A stretch of 64,000 bases of DNA from Gnetum montanum (Eukaryota; Streptophyta; Gnetopsida; Gnetales; Gnetaceae): positions 77,879 to 141,878 of the forward strand of contig MNCI01010845.1 of the NCBI GenBank assembly GCA_015680685.1. Direction: 5' to 3'. A model generated the notes under the pieces. It was not told where the DNA came from. It saw only the letters and a program-made list of their open reading frames with translations, and searched no databases. Shown in pieces: positions 12,553 to 23,064 of the stretch (position 1 is its first letter; each line of letters begins with the position of its first letter). Both the position numbers and the translations under genes were made by a program.

Positions 12553-13380
12553 TGATGAGTGGTAGGGTATCCCAACACTCTAACATACAAGTCAGTGTTC
12601 ATGCATGACTAGATCATAATCCATGGATGCATAATGTAATTATGCTAGGAGTTGATGTTAAGTTCTAGATCATTGTCCTCTCCCTTTGAGTTAGTGAAAT
12701 ATGAATGTATGGTTTAACTCACAGTGAGGCATATGATAGATGATGTTGTAAGGCTCAAATAACTCATAGTGATAAACATGATTAAAGATGGAATTAAGGT
12801 CTAAATCTAAGTAACACTAGAACGGAAATCTATTCTATTTTAGTAGCAATAAGTATTTAGTCCTAGTTTACTAGTCACATCTTAGGCTTGTGTAACTGTT
12901 ACTAGAGTGAACCAAGCGAAACCACTATTGGGTTACCAAATGATTACATTTTAATGCTTGAAACCAATCATACTCATTCCACTTTACTAATAAACATGTA
13001 AAGTAAATGACTTGGAAATGTAAAGAGTTAGGCTAGAATAAATAGGAAAATTAAACTAAGTAAAACAAAAAAACTAAGTGAATGTTGCAATGATGAAAAA
13101 TAGTCTCAATCTTTATTGCTAGTCATAAACTATGCTCAAGTACAATTTACTCAAATAAAGACTCTGGTCAACTACTTAACACCACACTGTGGGCATTCAC
13201 ACTATTGCTAAAACTATCAAATGAAACTGCAAGATTTTAGGTAAGGATTGGCAAAAAATTCTTGTTGCTTGTACACCTAAGTGTTAGTATTTATAGGGTT
13301 ACATAGCTCTAAACGCATCATATAAATGATGACATAGCATGAGCTACAATATCGCACTTGTGAAAAAAATGGTTTTATCA
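12553..13380 (-). repeat. 5' LTR of Gy1
   Basis: In plus-strand reading it begins TGATGAGTGG and ends TTTATCA, 828 bases, close to the 842 of the LTR of element B. A TATAAATA box on the minus strand lies at 13288-13295. Only part of the palindromic repeat cluster upstream of the TATA is left (ACAATATCGC). The base run after 13380 would be the target duplication, but its partner is lost. Confidence 0.75.
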
Positions 13381-13574
13381 GTAATAAAGAAATAGCATTT
13401 TACGGTGGGGCGGCGAGCGGCGCATGGGGGTTGTGGTGGGGTGGTGAGTTATACGTTGTTGTAATGGTGTATGTAGTGTTAGTTTGTAGAATAGCATTTT
13501 ATGGGGTAAATACATTGTATGTTTAGGGATATATATGTGAGTATTATATTGGTTCCATTATAATGGGTTTGTAG

Positions 13575-13650
13575 CAATGAGGTATTGGCCTAGTCATAAG
13601 ACACTTGATTTGGAAGTTCCAAGTCATGGATTTGTTTGCAATGGACACTG
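13575..13650 (+). repeat. tRNA-derived SINE head, decayed
   Basis: TGGCCTAGTCATAAG at 13586-13600 fits a pol III A box. GGATTTGTTTGC at 13628-13639 fits a decayed B box. The 42-base spacing is right for a tRNA-derived promoter. It is not a functional tRNA: the acceptor stem is absent and the B box is altered. No tail or target duplication could be fixed. Confidence 0.35.
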
Positions 13651-13814
13651 AGTTATATAAAGGTCTAATTGGACTTGGAGTATACCTATATAAGTATATT
13701 AAAGTGTTAGTGTTGGTTTTTGTGTTTTTTACTATAGGTTATTTCTTTAATTCAATAGATAATTTAGAGTGAAAAAGGTTTGTAGAATAATTATTATTAC
13801 TTTTATTCCTGAAC

Positions 13815-14074
13815 CATTGGAAATATATTGTAGGATTGTATGAATGGGCGTCGTGGGAACGTTTGGCGTGTTTGACATGGGATGTTGTACAAGAGAATGT
13901 GTTAAACATTTTACAAAACAAGGTATGCTTTTTCCATACGGTCGTGGCAGCCAACCATCACATCTCTTTCCCTCTGTGGCATTACTTTATCGTTGCCAAA
14001 TTCAACAAAAACTGTAAGTTTATAGACCGCTACAACTACTACGATTACGATGAGGACCCGAATTTGGTGTGATA
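13815..14074 (+). other. Exon-like open stretch, product unknown
   Basis: An open frame starting near MYEWASWERLACLTWDVVQ runs about 78 codons to DYDEDPNLV and is less AT-rich than its surroundings. An AAG|GTATGC sequence inside could be a splice donor. I do not recognise the protein. It could be a decayed host exon, part of an unrecognised repeat, or chance. Confidence 0.2.
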
Positions 14075-14368
14075 TGTAAAGTTAGCCCATTTATGGATTT
14101 ATCCATATATTTGCATAATAATGAAATTAGCTGAGAACTAATTTTTCATTTACGTTTACAAAGAGGCTATGTTAACACGAGACCAGTGAGTTTTAGAGTT
14201 CCTTTATATATATATGTGGTCTTTTTATATAATAATTTTATTTATTTTTAATACCGCCCAAGTTTACTTGTGACTGATGAAGGCCCCCACATATTATTGT
14301 AAGTGGTAGAGCCCTGGGTGAGATTATGGCTTTTGATAATCTTATTGTGTACCACTGTACCAGGGATC

Positions 14369-14400
14369 GTTAAGGTCATTATTATTATAATGACCTTAAC
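14369..14400. repeat. Perfect hairpin with 13-base arms
   Basis: GTTAAGGTCATTA and its exact complement flank a six-base loop. Outer GTACCAG and CTGGTAC copies at about 14358 and 14416 may extend the stem with an interruption. A second perfect 16-base palindrome, ACTTGTAGCTACAAGT, lies at 14510-14525. The group may be the core of a small foldback or MITE-like repeat, but no target duplication was found. Confidence 0.5.
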
Positions 14401-14479
14401 ATTATTACCCGTTCCAGCTGGTACTAGCGAATTAAGCAATTAGTTTAACCAAACCAGTAACATTATCATTATTGCTTAT

Positions 14480-14860
14480 TTAATCTCATCAGATTCCGCA
14501 GGACTTGAGACTTGTAGCTACAAGTTTTTCCTGGCTCAACAGAACTGAGCAGCTGTGTCTGGGAAAGAATCGCAAGGTTGAGAAACCTAAGAGTTCTCAC
14601 TTTGTTGTTTTATGAAACAAAGGTGGAGATGAAGGTTCTGGCAGAGTTTTGTGCGACAGCAGCAGTTTCAAACAACATTCCAGAGCTCTACATCATTGTA
14701 TGAGCTTCCAAACAACTCTGGGCATCTGCCGTGCCTGCACATCCTGGAGACTGGACTTTACCTTTTCCACCACACGTTCACGTTTACTACAACATTTGAC
14801 CCTTAAAATATAAGAATGCAAAGGGCACCGTTCATTTTAACCTACTTAATGGATTAAAGG
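14480..14860 (+). other. Exon-like island, unrecognised
   Basis: This stretch has more balanced base composition than its flanks and short open frames on the plus strand, none longer than about 40 codons. I could not link any frame to a known domain. It is recorded because it stands out from the surrounding AT-rich sequence. Confidence 0.15.
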
Positions 14861-15159
14861 ATCTTAAATATCATTGCACTCTTTGTTATGGCATTACATG
14901 GCTGAAATTTACACTTTTTTTTAATAATTGAATGTTGATGTAGTAATTTATATTTGATGATGACAATGAATTTAAGTATACTATTGTAGTAATGTCGATA
15001 TGCTTATGTTTATGGCTTTAAGGGCTGTTGATGTGCTTGTGCTAATAGATTTAAGTGTTATTCATATGTTTGTGTTGGTGAATTTAGGTAATAAAGATGA
15101 GCTTTATGATTTGTATGATTTGATGCTAACTTGTTGATTTATCTATAATTGCATAGTTA

Positions 15160-15245
15160 TAATGAATTTAAGTATTGTTAATATGTTCATGACCTATATG
15201 TTGNAATGAATTTAAGTATTGTTAATATGTTCATGACCTATATGT
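15160..15245. other. Direct duplication around a single N
   Basis: A stretch of about 40 bases (AATGAATTTAAGTATTG and following) occurs on both sides of the single N at 15204. The pattern suggests two contig ends that overlap but were joined with a placeholder, so one copy is likely an assembly artefact. Confidence 0.6.
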
Positions 15246-16244
15246 GTTGAATGACACCTCTAGTATGCATTGGCTAAATAATGTATTGGTGATTAGTTAA
15301 ATGACCTATGATACTTTGTTGTGATTAAATCTAAGTTATGCTTATGTGTTGATGTGTACTACTATTGATGCACAAACTAAGTATGTAGAGTTTGCTGGTT
15401 TAACATTTATTATTGGAATGAATAAAAGAAATGTTACATTATTTGTAAGCTTGCTACTATGTTCTAATTATTTATGTGTTGCATGCTCTATGTGTTTTGA
15501 TCATTAACTTTGTGTGTGTATCAGTGTGGATATCTCATGTACATGCTTTGTTGTATGTCCATATAAGTTGGCATTCATTATCTCTAGGTACTATTGTGCA
15601 AATGCTAAGTATTGAGCAATCCAATTTGGAAAGAAAGAAAAAATTGATAACAAGCATGATTAATTGCTATTGTATGATTTTGAAATATGTAAAGGATAAA
15701 AAATGGAAGAGGAGCCTGACCTATCCATTAAGGGTAATTGCATTACTTTCTTAAATAATCTTTTAGAGAAATAAATTTGATTAAATCAAAAATAAAATCC
15801 CTTCTCTCAATAATTATCAAAAGGTCTCATGATGATCTTTCAATGTTCATAAGATAACAAAATACTAATTGTAACACTAAATGCTTGAATGATAAGGTAT
15901 TTACTTGGTTTAATATTTTGATTTTATGCTTTCCTCTCGCTCATAGATGGGGGATGTCATACCCTCAAAAAAATATTAACAATGAGCACAGAAAATTTAG
16001 AGTACATCACAAACTTAACATTGATTAAACATCATCAAAAAAAAACAAATGAAAAGAAAAAAAAACTTCCTGATTTTAGGACTATCTACTCAAGTGCAAA
16101 ATCTTCAAATTGAAACTTTCAAAAAAAATAAGTGAAGACATTTAATTATCAGCAAGGAGGAAGATCCTAGTTCTGACAAAATTTACATCACTTTTCAACA
16201 CCCATGCTTGAACTTAATATAGTAAAAGGAATTGAGGTAGAGAG

Positions 16245-16622
16245 CTATGGCTTAATACCAATATTTATTTCAAAATAAGAAAGTGGTACCACTTGTGGAA
16301 GATATTCACCTTGTTGCTTGTTATTGATCTTATGTGGAAAATATTTACCATCAACTATAACCTTCTTGTTTACATTAGTTTTAATCTTTAAGTTAATAGC
16401 ATTCTTGTCACACAAGGAAAAATTTGCTTTATGAGCTATTTGTTTGGATTGCTTAATAATTTTTCTAGTACTGGCAAAAATATACAGAGGAGCTTCTGTC
16501 TTTGATGTGAACATCAAGTAGCCCAATGTAACATCTCTTAAAATATGGGATCCTTCCCTAGAGATTTGGCATGTTTGGGAGTGTTTTGGAAATTCTTGAA
16601 AGTAAATTCTTAGTATTGGCAT
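16245..16622 (-). CDS. Hypothetical protein, 125 codons, unknown
   Basis: This frame is uninterrupted, and codons before the first Met stay open for about 20 more residues back to a TAA (including KAKLENSPKMPILR). The protein is basic. Its middle reads APLYIFASTRKIIKQSKQIA and its end is VVPLSYFEINIGIKP. There is no signal peptide or membrane segment. The composition looks like a real protein rather than a chance frame, and the lack of stops contrasts with the decayed elements around it. I cannot name a family. A fragment of a viral or mobile-element protein is possible. Confidence 0.35.
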   Translation of the reverse strand: MPILRIYFQEFPKHSQTCQISREGSHILRDVTLGYLMFTSKTEAPLYIFASTRKIIKQSKQIAHKANFSLCDKNAINLKIKTNVNKKVIVDGKYFPHKINNKQQGEYLPQVVPLSYFEINIGIKP

Positions 16623-18281
16623 TTTGGTGAGTTCTCAAGTTTGGCCTTGATTTTTTTTTCATGAACAATAGAATAAGGTTAGCTACATAAGTTTTTTTTC
16701 ATCATTCACCTCTATGAGGAGCTAGATTGTTTTTTATTTGTAGTTTTTTCAAAGCATTTTTGTTCAATTCTTTCCATGATTACTATTAAAAAATAATAAT
16801 AATATATTCTAACTAGTTGCAGGTTCAATTTCTTGATATGCAAGTATTTAAAAATCTACTTTTGCTAGATCTCATGTTCACTATCTTTAAACCTCACATA
16901 GCAGAAAAATAACAAGCATAAAACATTTAAATATAATATGCATCTCTGTTCATTCTTTCCTTACCAACATGTCAGTTCTAAATCTTTCAATAATAAATAT
17001 GTAGTTGTGCTTCATTTATGCAATATTTCTTCTTAGAAGTAAAGTTATGAGATTTAATGCAAGTCTAAGATATAAAACCAAGTGAAACATGTTTTTTTAG
17101 GTCATTAACAATGTAAATGTTTCCATTATATATACTTAACTTATTATCGCATTGTCTTGTGATGTCTTGAATGTGACCTTTCTACAATCATGGAAGGGGT
17201 ACTTATATTATATTAACTAGTGAAACTCTAAAGAATAGTTCATCAACAATGTACACAACATTCTACATATTCATTATTATACATAATATTCTTGATTCAT
17301 AGATCAAATTGCTTCTGCTTGATTCATTGGTCAAGTTCCTCAACAACATGTGTATACGTATATATTTAAAAGAATCATTAATGCTAAGAAAAATATACCT
17401 CATTAAGCCCTTGATTCATAAAATAAAGAATATTTTTATTTTTTTTCTTTCCAAATCTAATTACTTAATAATTTGCATTCACATAGTTGCACTTGGAAGC
17501 GATAGATTCAAAACCTATATGAACATATATATATATAGTTCTCAAAGAAACATTTTAATTAGTTTTAGAAATCATTGTAATGTACACAAGACATATAGTA
17601 TAGGGACAATCTAAACATAGTAACAACCTCATAAATAATACAATATTTCATTTTCATCTCTATTCAATATTCCTTTTATTTATTTATTTAATATATGCTA
17701 AATCAGTGTGTAGTATGTACTTAATACTTTATAACTAGTAATACAAAATGCACATTAGCATAACCTAGATTAATCACAAAGAAGAATATCTAGTTGTTCA
17801 ACCAATCATTGATACAAGTACATTAGCAACACTCTAAATCTATCAAAGTCATGAAATTATAGTTAGTTCTACAAATCAACACTAACATCACACATCATCA
17901 TAACAACACAAACTCACAAACATTAACACAAACTTCAAGATGGAAACTTATAGCTAGTGTTTTAATTTTTCCTATAAATTTTTGGACATTTTCAAATTGA
18001 AAATTTATATATATCATGCTCTTTTTAGCCATGACATTATTGTTTCTTACTGGAAATTTTTCTTTCTTAGATCCTATTTTTGAATTAATAGTCTATTTGG
18101 ATATCATTACTTTAACTTGTTATTTGGTAGCTTAAGCTAATTCTTGAAAGCACTTTAAGTCAAGGAAAACCTATCTTTCTAATCATGAATGACATGAGAC
18201 ATCAATATGAATAAAATTTTATTTATTTAATAGATTGAAAATACATCAAACATTATATATGTCAAATATGCATTGAGATGT

Positions 18282-18320
18282 TAGCCTATTGGTAAGATCT
18301 GTTGAGACATGAATAAAAAT
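18282..18320 (+). repeat. tRNA-like SINE A box
   Basis: TTAGCCTATTGGTAAGATC matches the A-box region of tRNA genes (TAGCNNANTGGTAAG). The B box expected about 40 bases later is not clear, so only a fragment or a chance match can be claimed. Confidence 0.25.
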
Positions 18321-19249
18321 TTTATAAAGGAAATTTTTGAAACTATTATAGTTTGATAGATTCAATTTATTTTAGTGAATGTAATAGACCCATTCAATTT
18401 CATTATTCATGTTTTGTTTAATTCTATGGAAGTTGTGTTATAATTGTTTGCTTCACATAAAACTCTAAATTTGTTTACCATTTACTATTTCAATAATAGT
18501 GATTAAATTAGAATAAGAATAACAAGGATTAAATTAGAATAAGAATAATGATTTATTTTGTAATTGAAAAGCATACGATAGTTCTTATGATGCAAAATTT
18601 TCTAAAGAACTTCTTGTTTTATAATATAAGTGGGTGTAATAGTGTTTATCGTTTTCATGGAATGACTTTTAACATGCATATTTTTTAAAAGCTTCTTCTA
18701 AATTTGTTTTTGAGAAGGGATAAAAAAATCATATTTTGACTAGTTTCTTTACAACATGCTCTAAATGGCTCCATGCCATCTAGTTTTAATAAATGTCATC
18801 AAACATAGACTTTTATTACTTAAGTATCATCATCATCATCTTAGCCTTGTTCTACCAAAATAGAGTTGATTATATGAGTTTTTCTTTTACTCTTCTTCTT
18901 TATGAAGAGATAGATTTTTGTTTATTTATTAATTTCATCATATCTTCAATTATTTTTCTCTATGCTTAGCAAGCCTTTACCTATTTTCTATAGCAACTGG
19001 ACTTGTGATGACTAACCATCCATGAGATTTGTGATGGTTTTAGAGCTAGATGCTAACTTGAACAAATACTCCTCCTTGCTACAAGGGCTTGGGACTAACA
19101 TTGGTAGAGTTAAACTTATATTACATGAGTATGAAGATATTTGTTTGTTTGCTATGAAGCAGAAACTAGAATGCATTTTCTGAATTCATTAATGAGATAA
19201 AGCTTCTTTCTAAATATTTTGAATTTTTTCTCTTTGTATTTTTTTCATT

Positions 19250-19427
19250 TTTTTAATTCTTTTTTTTTTCTTTTTTTTTTGGTTATAGAACTATCATTTG
19301 GATTGACGATAAGGTGCGCTTTTTCTCATGTTGTAGACCTAGGTTTGAGCCTGAATGCACTCACTTGTAGAGGTTAGGCTTTCACTCATCTACTAATTCT
19401 CCTATAACTTCCTTAGTGGGATAAAGA
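19250..19427 (+). repeat. Poly-T tract and SINE-like head next to Gy2
   Basis: After a long T-rich run, TTGGATTGACGATAAGG (about 19299) resembles an A box. AGGTTTGAGCCTG (about 19341) resembles a B box, at tRNA-like spacing. The homology of Gy2 starts only after this block, so the repeat marks the broken left edge of Gy2. Confidence 0.3.
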
Positions 19428-20345
19428 ATGTCATTATGGCCATGGTAAGAACCTCTTATTAATGTAATGGGTGGATAAATGATGTGGGCTCACTATTTAA
19501 ATAATCAATCCCTTATGGCTTGATAAGATAGAGGAATCTTCACCTTATTGGACTACATCTTGCCTATATTTGTAATGTGCCTTATTAGTAATCAAAATTA
19601 CTTACAAAAGGTTTTAAAAACAAACTATGAAAGAAATGAAAAAGATAGTAAGAATTGTGAAAAAGTATAAANCTATGAAAGAAATAAAAAATATAGTAAG
19701 AATTGTGAAAAAGTATAAAGAATGAAAAATGTTAAAAGAATGGAAAATGTTAAAGAATCGAAGAATATCAAAGAATGTCAAAATTTTAAAAAATAAAAAG
19801 TATCAAAGAATAAGAAAACATTAAAGAGTGTGAAAAGGTATATCAAGAAATTAGAAATTAAAAAGAATTGTAAAATGAAAAATAAAAAAGCACTTGTTAA
19901 TTCCAAACTTAAGATAAGGCATCTTCCCCACGACTAAACTCATGGGTGAGTGTTCAAAAAATGCTCCCTATATTTCCTAGATCATACACTCTAAGTGGTT
20001 CACTTACCATCTTTATTAATTTAAATTTTCTATTATTATCCCAGGTAATTCCTAGATCATACACTCTAAGTGGTAATTGAATCTTGATTATTTATGTTCA
20101 TATTTTCTTTTCCCATTGGTGTATGATTATGTTTTAATAGTTTCATTTTTGGGTCCTTGGTTGGAATCATCTTCTTAAAATGGGAGTTAATAAGTGGATT
20201 AGATTGTTCCATGCATTTTCTAGATAATTTCTAGTTCTTAGTTAGTGGCCACAAGGTGTCTTTTGGTTTTGTGGCTCTCGCTCTCTCTTGTGTGCATACT
20301 TATTTTTCATTATTGTTATGGACTAATATGGTAACTATGTTGGCA
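19428..20345 (-). other. Gy2 spacer and pol-deletion junction
   Basis: From AAGAATGTCATTATGGCC to the AAAGAATGAAAA-type low-complexity block, this matches the Gy1 spacer at 5815-6180. A CTTCCCCACGACTAAACTC motif (minus-strand sense TTTAGTCGTGGGGA) lies near 19923-19941. A single N at 19672 is flanked by a direct copy of about 45 bases, probably an assembly join. A 26-base repeat (CCTAGATCATACACTCTAAG and following) occurs at about 19975 and again at about 20049. It sits at the junction where RT to integrase is missing. Confidence 0.6.
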
Positions 20346-20760
20346 TTTTAAATGATTGGTCCACAAATGCATCCTTTTCTGTCAATAGTGATGCATGGGA
20401 TTCATTGTGTGCATATGGCCCTGTACTTATCCCCCTTAGAGATCTCAATAGATAGATCCCTCATACTTAGCTTAGCATCAATTGTGCTAAGTCATGCTCT
20501 CCCCATGATAATTGGAAATTTCTTATCAGCATCTTTTACATCGATTACCAGAAAGTCTGTTGGATAAGACCACCCATTGACAATCATCACTACGTCATCT
20601 ATTTTTCCCAAAGGAATGACGATAGACTAATCTGCAAGCTCCAACTTGATGTTGCAACCTTTCAATGGTGGTAGGTTCCATGCTTTATATGTTTTGTAAG
20701 AGATCAAATTTACCTTGAAACATGAGTTTAATAGAGCTTTTCATGGTAGATTTCCAGCTA
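20346..20760 (-). pseudogene. Gy2 protease remnant
   Basis: On the minus strand the active-site region reads ALFNSCFKVNLI, so the catalytic Asp has become Asn. Then come TYKAWNLPPL, GWSYPTDFLVI and FPIIMGRA, matching Gy1 and Gy3 in order. The catalytic change and stops make it inactive. The next sequence is spacer, not RT. Confidence 0.7.
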
Positions 20761-21262
20761 CTCATAGATAAATCAAAGAGACTCCTAGATCAATTCTCTT
20801 CTTAGAGAGTGGTCCTACCTTTATCCAGTCTCTAGCAATTTCTATAAGCATGATAGTTGTTATGTTTATATTGGATGATGACGGAAGATTTTTCATAGTA
20901 AGAGAGTTTGTGGTAGGGGAAGTTGGTCTCGATGAAGCTCTAGTTCTACTAGCCTTTTCAGGACTTGTCCTAAAGAAAGGATGTTTCTTCATTTGGTCCT
21001 TAGTGTTATTGGTAGGACTCTCTGTCTAAATGTTCATTGCTCTTGTAGCTTTTCTTTATTGTTTTTGTGATGGAAATTCACCTTGCATATTAGGTGGTGG
21101 CACTAATGGTAAAGGATTGGAAGGGGAATTTGATGGGCCAACTACTAGCAAATGTGCATGAGGACTCTGATCCATCCTTAGAGTAGTAACTCTATAGTAT
21201 TTTGGTGAATAGTAAGGAGAAGAAGTTTGAAGTGATGTGTTTCCTAGAGATATTGGATACTT
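20761..21262 (-). pseudogene. Gy2 gag, C-terminal part
   Basis: This segment continues the gag split by element B and leads into the protease. It is rich in Pro and Ser (SPTTNSLTMKNLPSSS, and PHAHLLVVGPSNSPSNPLPL further upstream). It matches the region 9900-10290 of Gy1. The five bases ATACT at 21258-21262 are the left copy of the target duplication of element B. Confidence 0.7.
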
Positions 21263-22104
21263 GATGAGTGGCGAGGTACCCCTACACTCAACCATACGAA
21301 TACAAGCATTTCACACATGATCCAATCGAACTCCGAAGATAGACTAGTTGTGGTATCCAAATAGTTACTTGTAGATCATAGTTTCCTGTCTTCCCACCTG
21401 GACTAGTATTAGATTTTTCACGTATGGTTTAGTCCAAAGTGAGGTGTATGATGTGTTCCTACACTAATGCTACTCCTGGGGATGATGGGAAATAATATCA
21501 ACTAAACTATGAGAGAGTGTATGTGAGAGAGAATCTAAACTAGCCTAAGTGCGATGAGCATCTGTTCCTTAAACATCCATACACATCTTGGACCTCATGC
21601 ACGACTACCACTGGGATTACCAAGCGCATGGCCTAGGTACACTACTGGGTTACCAAGTAGTCACACTTAAATGCTCTTGATTAAGTCATACTCATTTCGC
21701 GTTACTAGGAGATAAGGGTAAATAGATATTAACTAAGAAAGTAATAAATAATAATAATAATTAAATAATTAGCTAAGTGGATGCTACAATGATGAAGTAA
21801 TCTCAATATTTATTTCCAGTCATGTGCGTGTCCAAGTACGTCACACTCGAATAAGGATGTCATACAATTATAATCATCACACTACAAGCATGCACTAGGA
21901 GAAAAGGTTGAGAGGAAAAACTAACAAAAGGTTCCTACCTTAATACTAAAAACTACTCCCCCCCTTCACCAAATCTACCTGCCTCTTATTTATAGATGAG
22001 GAGACAAGTTGCGATATTGCATACACGATATCACATCTAGGCTGTGATATCGCGTATGTGATATCATGGGTGTGATATCACAGCCAACAATTCATGACTC
22101 ATCA
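21263..22104 (-). repeat. 3' LTR of element B
   Basis: The plus-strand edges are TGATGAGTGGC and GACTCATCA, with an 8-base terminal inverted repeat (TGATGAGT/ACTCATCA) and 842 bases. The PPT follows at once. It is closely similar along its whole length to the LTR of B2 (61989-62842). Confidence 0.85.
21987..22082 (-). promoter_or_regulatory. LTR promoter: TATA box and GATATC cluster
   Basis: A TATAAATA box (21987-21994, minus strand) stands just downstream of a cluster of five or six GATATC or near-GATATC palindromes spaced about 16-20 bases (22010-22082), for example GTGATATCGC and GTGATATCAC. The TATA would start RNA near 21955. The palindromes are probably transcription factor sites or an enhancer. 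Confidence 0.65.
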
Positions 22105-22122
22105 TACCCCCATGACTAAATG
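22105..22122 (-). other. Polypurine tract of element B
   Basis: Minus-strand CATTTAGTCATGGGGGTA abuts the LTR start TGATGAGTC. It is the expected primer site for plus-strand DNA synthesis. The same box TTAGTC(A/G)TGGGGG recurs inside the elements. Confidence 0.7.
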
Positions 22123-22209
22123 AAAACTTGTCCTTGAGTTAAAGTGAGAATAAGCTCCATTGATTATATAGTGGATAGGTATGGGATTATTGACTGACTA
22201 GAATGGATT

Positions 22210-23064
22210 CATGTCATAGTGTGGAATCAGAACAAAAGTGAGACACAACATGAAGAATGCAAAAGAAAATCCTATAACTACAAAATTGGGCGGAACTCAT
22301 GTAGTTCTTGGTGGCGGTGGCTCCTCCATGGATGCCTTTCCCTTGTCTTATGCTCCAAGTCTTGGGATTTGATGGTGTTGAAGTATGGCCTAGATTTTCT
22401 CCTCTTGTAATACTTTGAGTGCCTTGGCATGCATGTAAGTTTGCGCTTGTGCCATAGAGGCATCCCAATCAGCCTTCTCTTTTTCTTTCGCCACCCTTTT
22501 ATTCTCTGTCAATAGTTTATTGAGTTGCTTAATTATGAAAGTATCCAGCTGGTTCTGAGCAACCTTTGGCCCTATATTTCGAAGGTTTAATACTTCCAAA
22601 ATGGCTTGAACAGAGAAATCAACAATCACACCACAAATGTTAACTGTGATGCCTTCTTCTTTGTTGTGCCAAAATTTGTATGTTTCCCCTAAGTACCAAG
22701 CACCACTTTCAAAGAGGGTAGGCCACAATGGGGACCCTTTGAGGTGATCCCTAATGGCCTCTAGAGAAATTTCTGTGAAAGGTCCAAATTTTAATTCCAT
22801 GATCACTATAGTTAATATGGACCTTTCATGGATGGCCTGAACACAATCCTGGGGCAATGTGAGACGTCGTCCCTGTTCAAACACTACAGCAACTCCTCCT
22901 TCCACCTGCCTTGATTTTACAGTGGCAAGGTCTTCTTGATGGATACTAAATGATTATTATTCCCACTCTACATGTTGTTCAGCAGGAACTTATCCTTCAC
23001 CTCTCCTAGGTCGTCTGATCACACCTTGAGCAGGACCTTCCTGTTGTCTGCGTTTTGAGACCAT
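22210..23064 (-). pseudogene. 3' ORF of element B, coiled-coil protein of unknown function
   Basis: The start is ATG at 23064 (MVSKRRQQEGPAQGVIRR), shared with Gy1. A 171-codon open stretch includes LKGSPLWPTLFESGAWYLGE and ICGVIVDFSVQAILEVLNL, a pattern I associate with the putative plant transposon protein (Transposase_32-type) domain. A charged helical segment follows (AKEKEKADWDASMAQAQTY). The copy then jumps from QEEK to AILQHHQIPR, losing about 0.9 kb of coiled coil present in B2. A TGA precedes a C-terminal hydrophobic stretch (NFVVIGFSFAFFMLCLTFV) that could be a membrane anchor. There are stops in the N-terminal part. The role is unknown; an env-like position does not prove an env-like role. 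Confidence 0.6.

Larger units (their letters stand above)
3591..13380 (-). mobile_element. Gy1, Athila-like Ty3/gypsy retrotransposon, 3' LTR missing
   Basis: Read on the minus strand the order is 5' LTR, PBS, gag, protease, RT, RNase H, integrase, a long spacer and a 3' ORF. The PBS has the TTGGCACC-type form, close to the TGGCGCCGTTGCC primer site of Athila elements. The RT active site reads FMDDF, also usual in Athila. The copia element entered the 3' ORF, and the remaining 3' end and 3' LTR are not in the window. Reading frames are broken many times. Of the three full-type Athila-like copies, this one has the most complete domain order. Confidence 0.85.
13381..19427. other. AT-rich region without a recognised gene
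   Basis: This block separates Gy1 from Gy2. A G-rich patch lies at about 13391-13440. Otherwise it is AT-rich with homopolymer runs, an AT run near 17528 and an ATC run near 18827. The separate entries inside it list what can be seen: three tRNA-like SINE heads, exon-like islands, hairpins, one unknown ORF and one assembly duplication. About 15250-16230 and 16700-18260 hold nothing I can name. Confidence 0.6.

Noticed and set aside
13586-13639. tRNA gene
   Set aside because: The A and B boxes are decayed and no acceptor or anticodon stem can be formed. A SINE head is the better reading.
13815-14075. Intact host gene
   Set aside because: Only one short open stretch, with no second exon, promoter or recognisable domain. 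It is listed as exon-like with low confidence.
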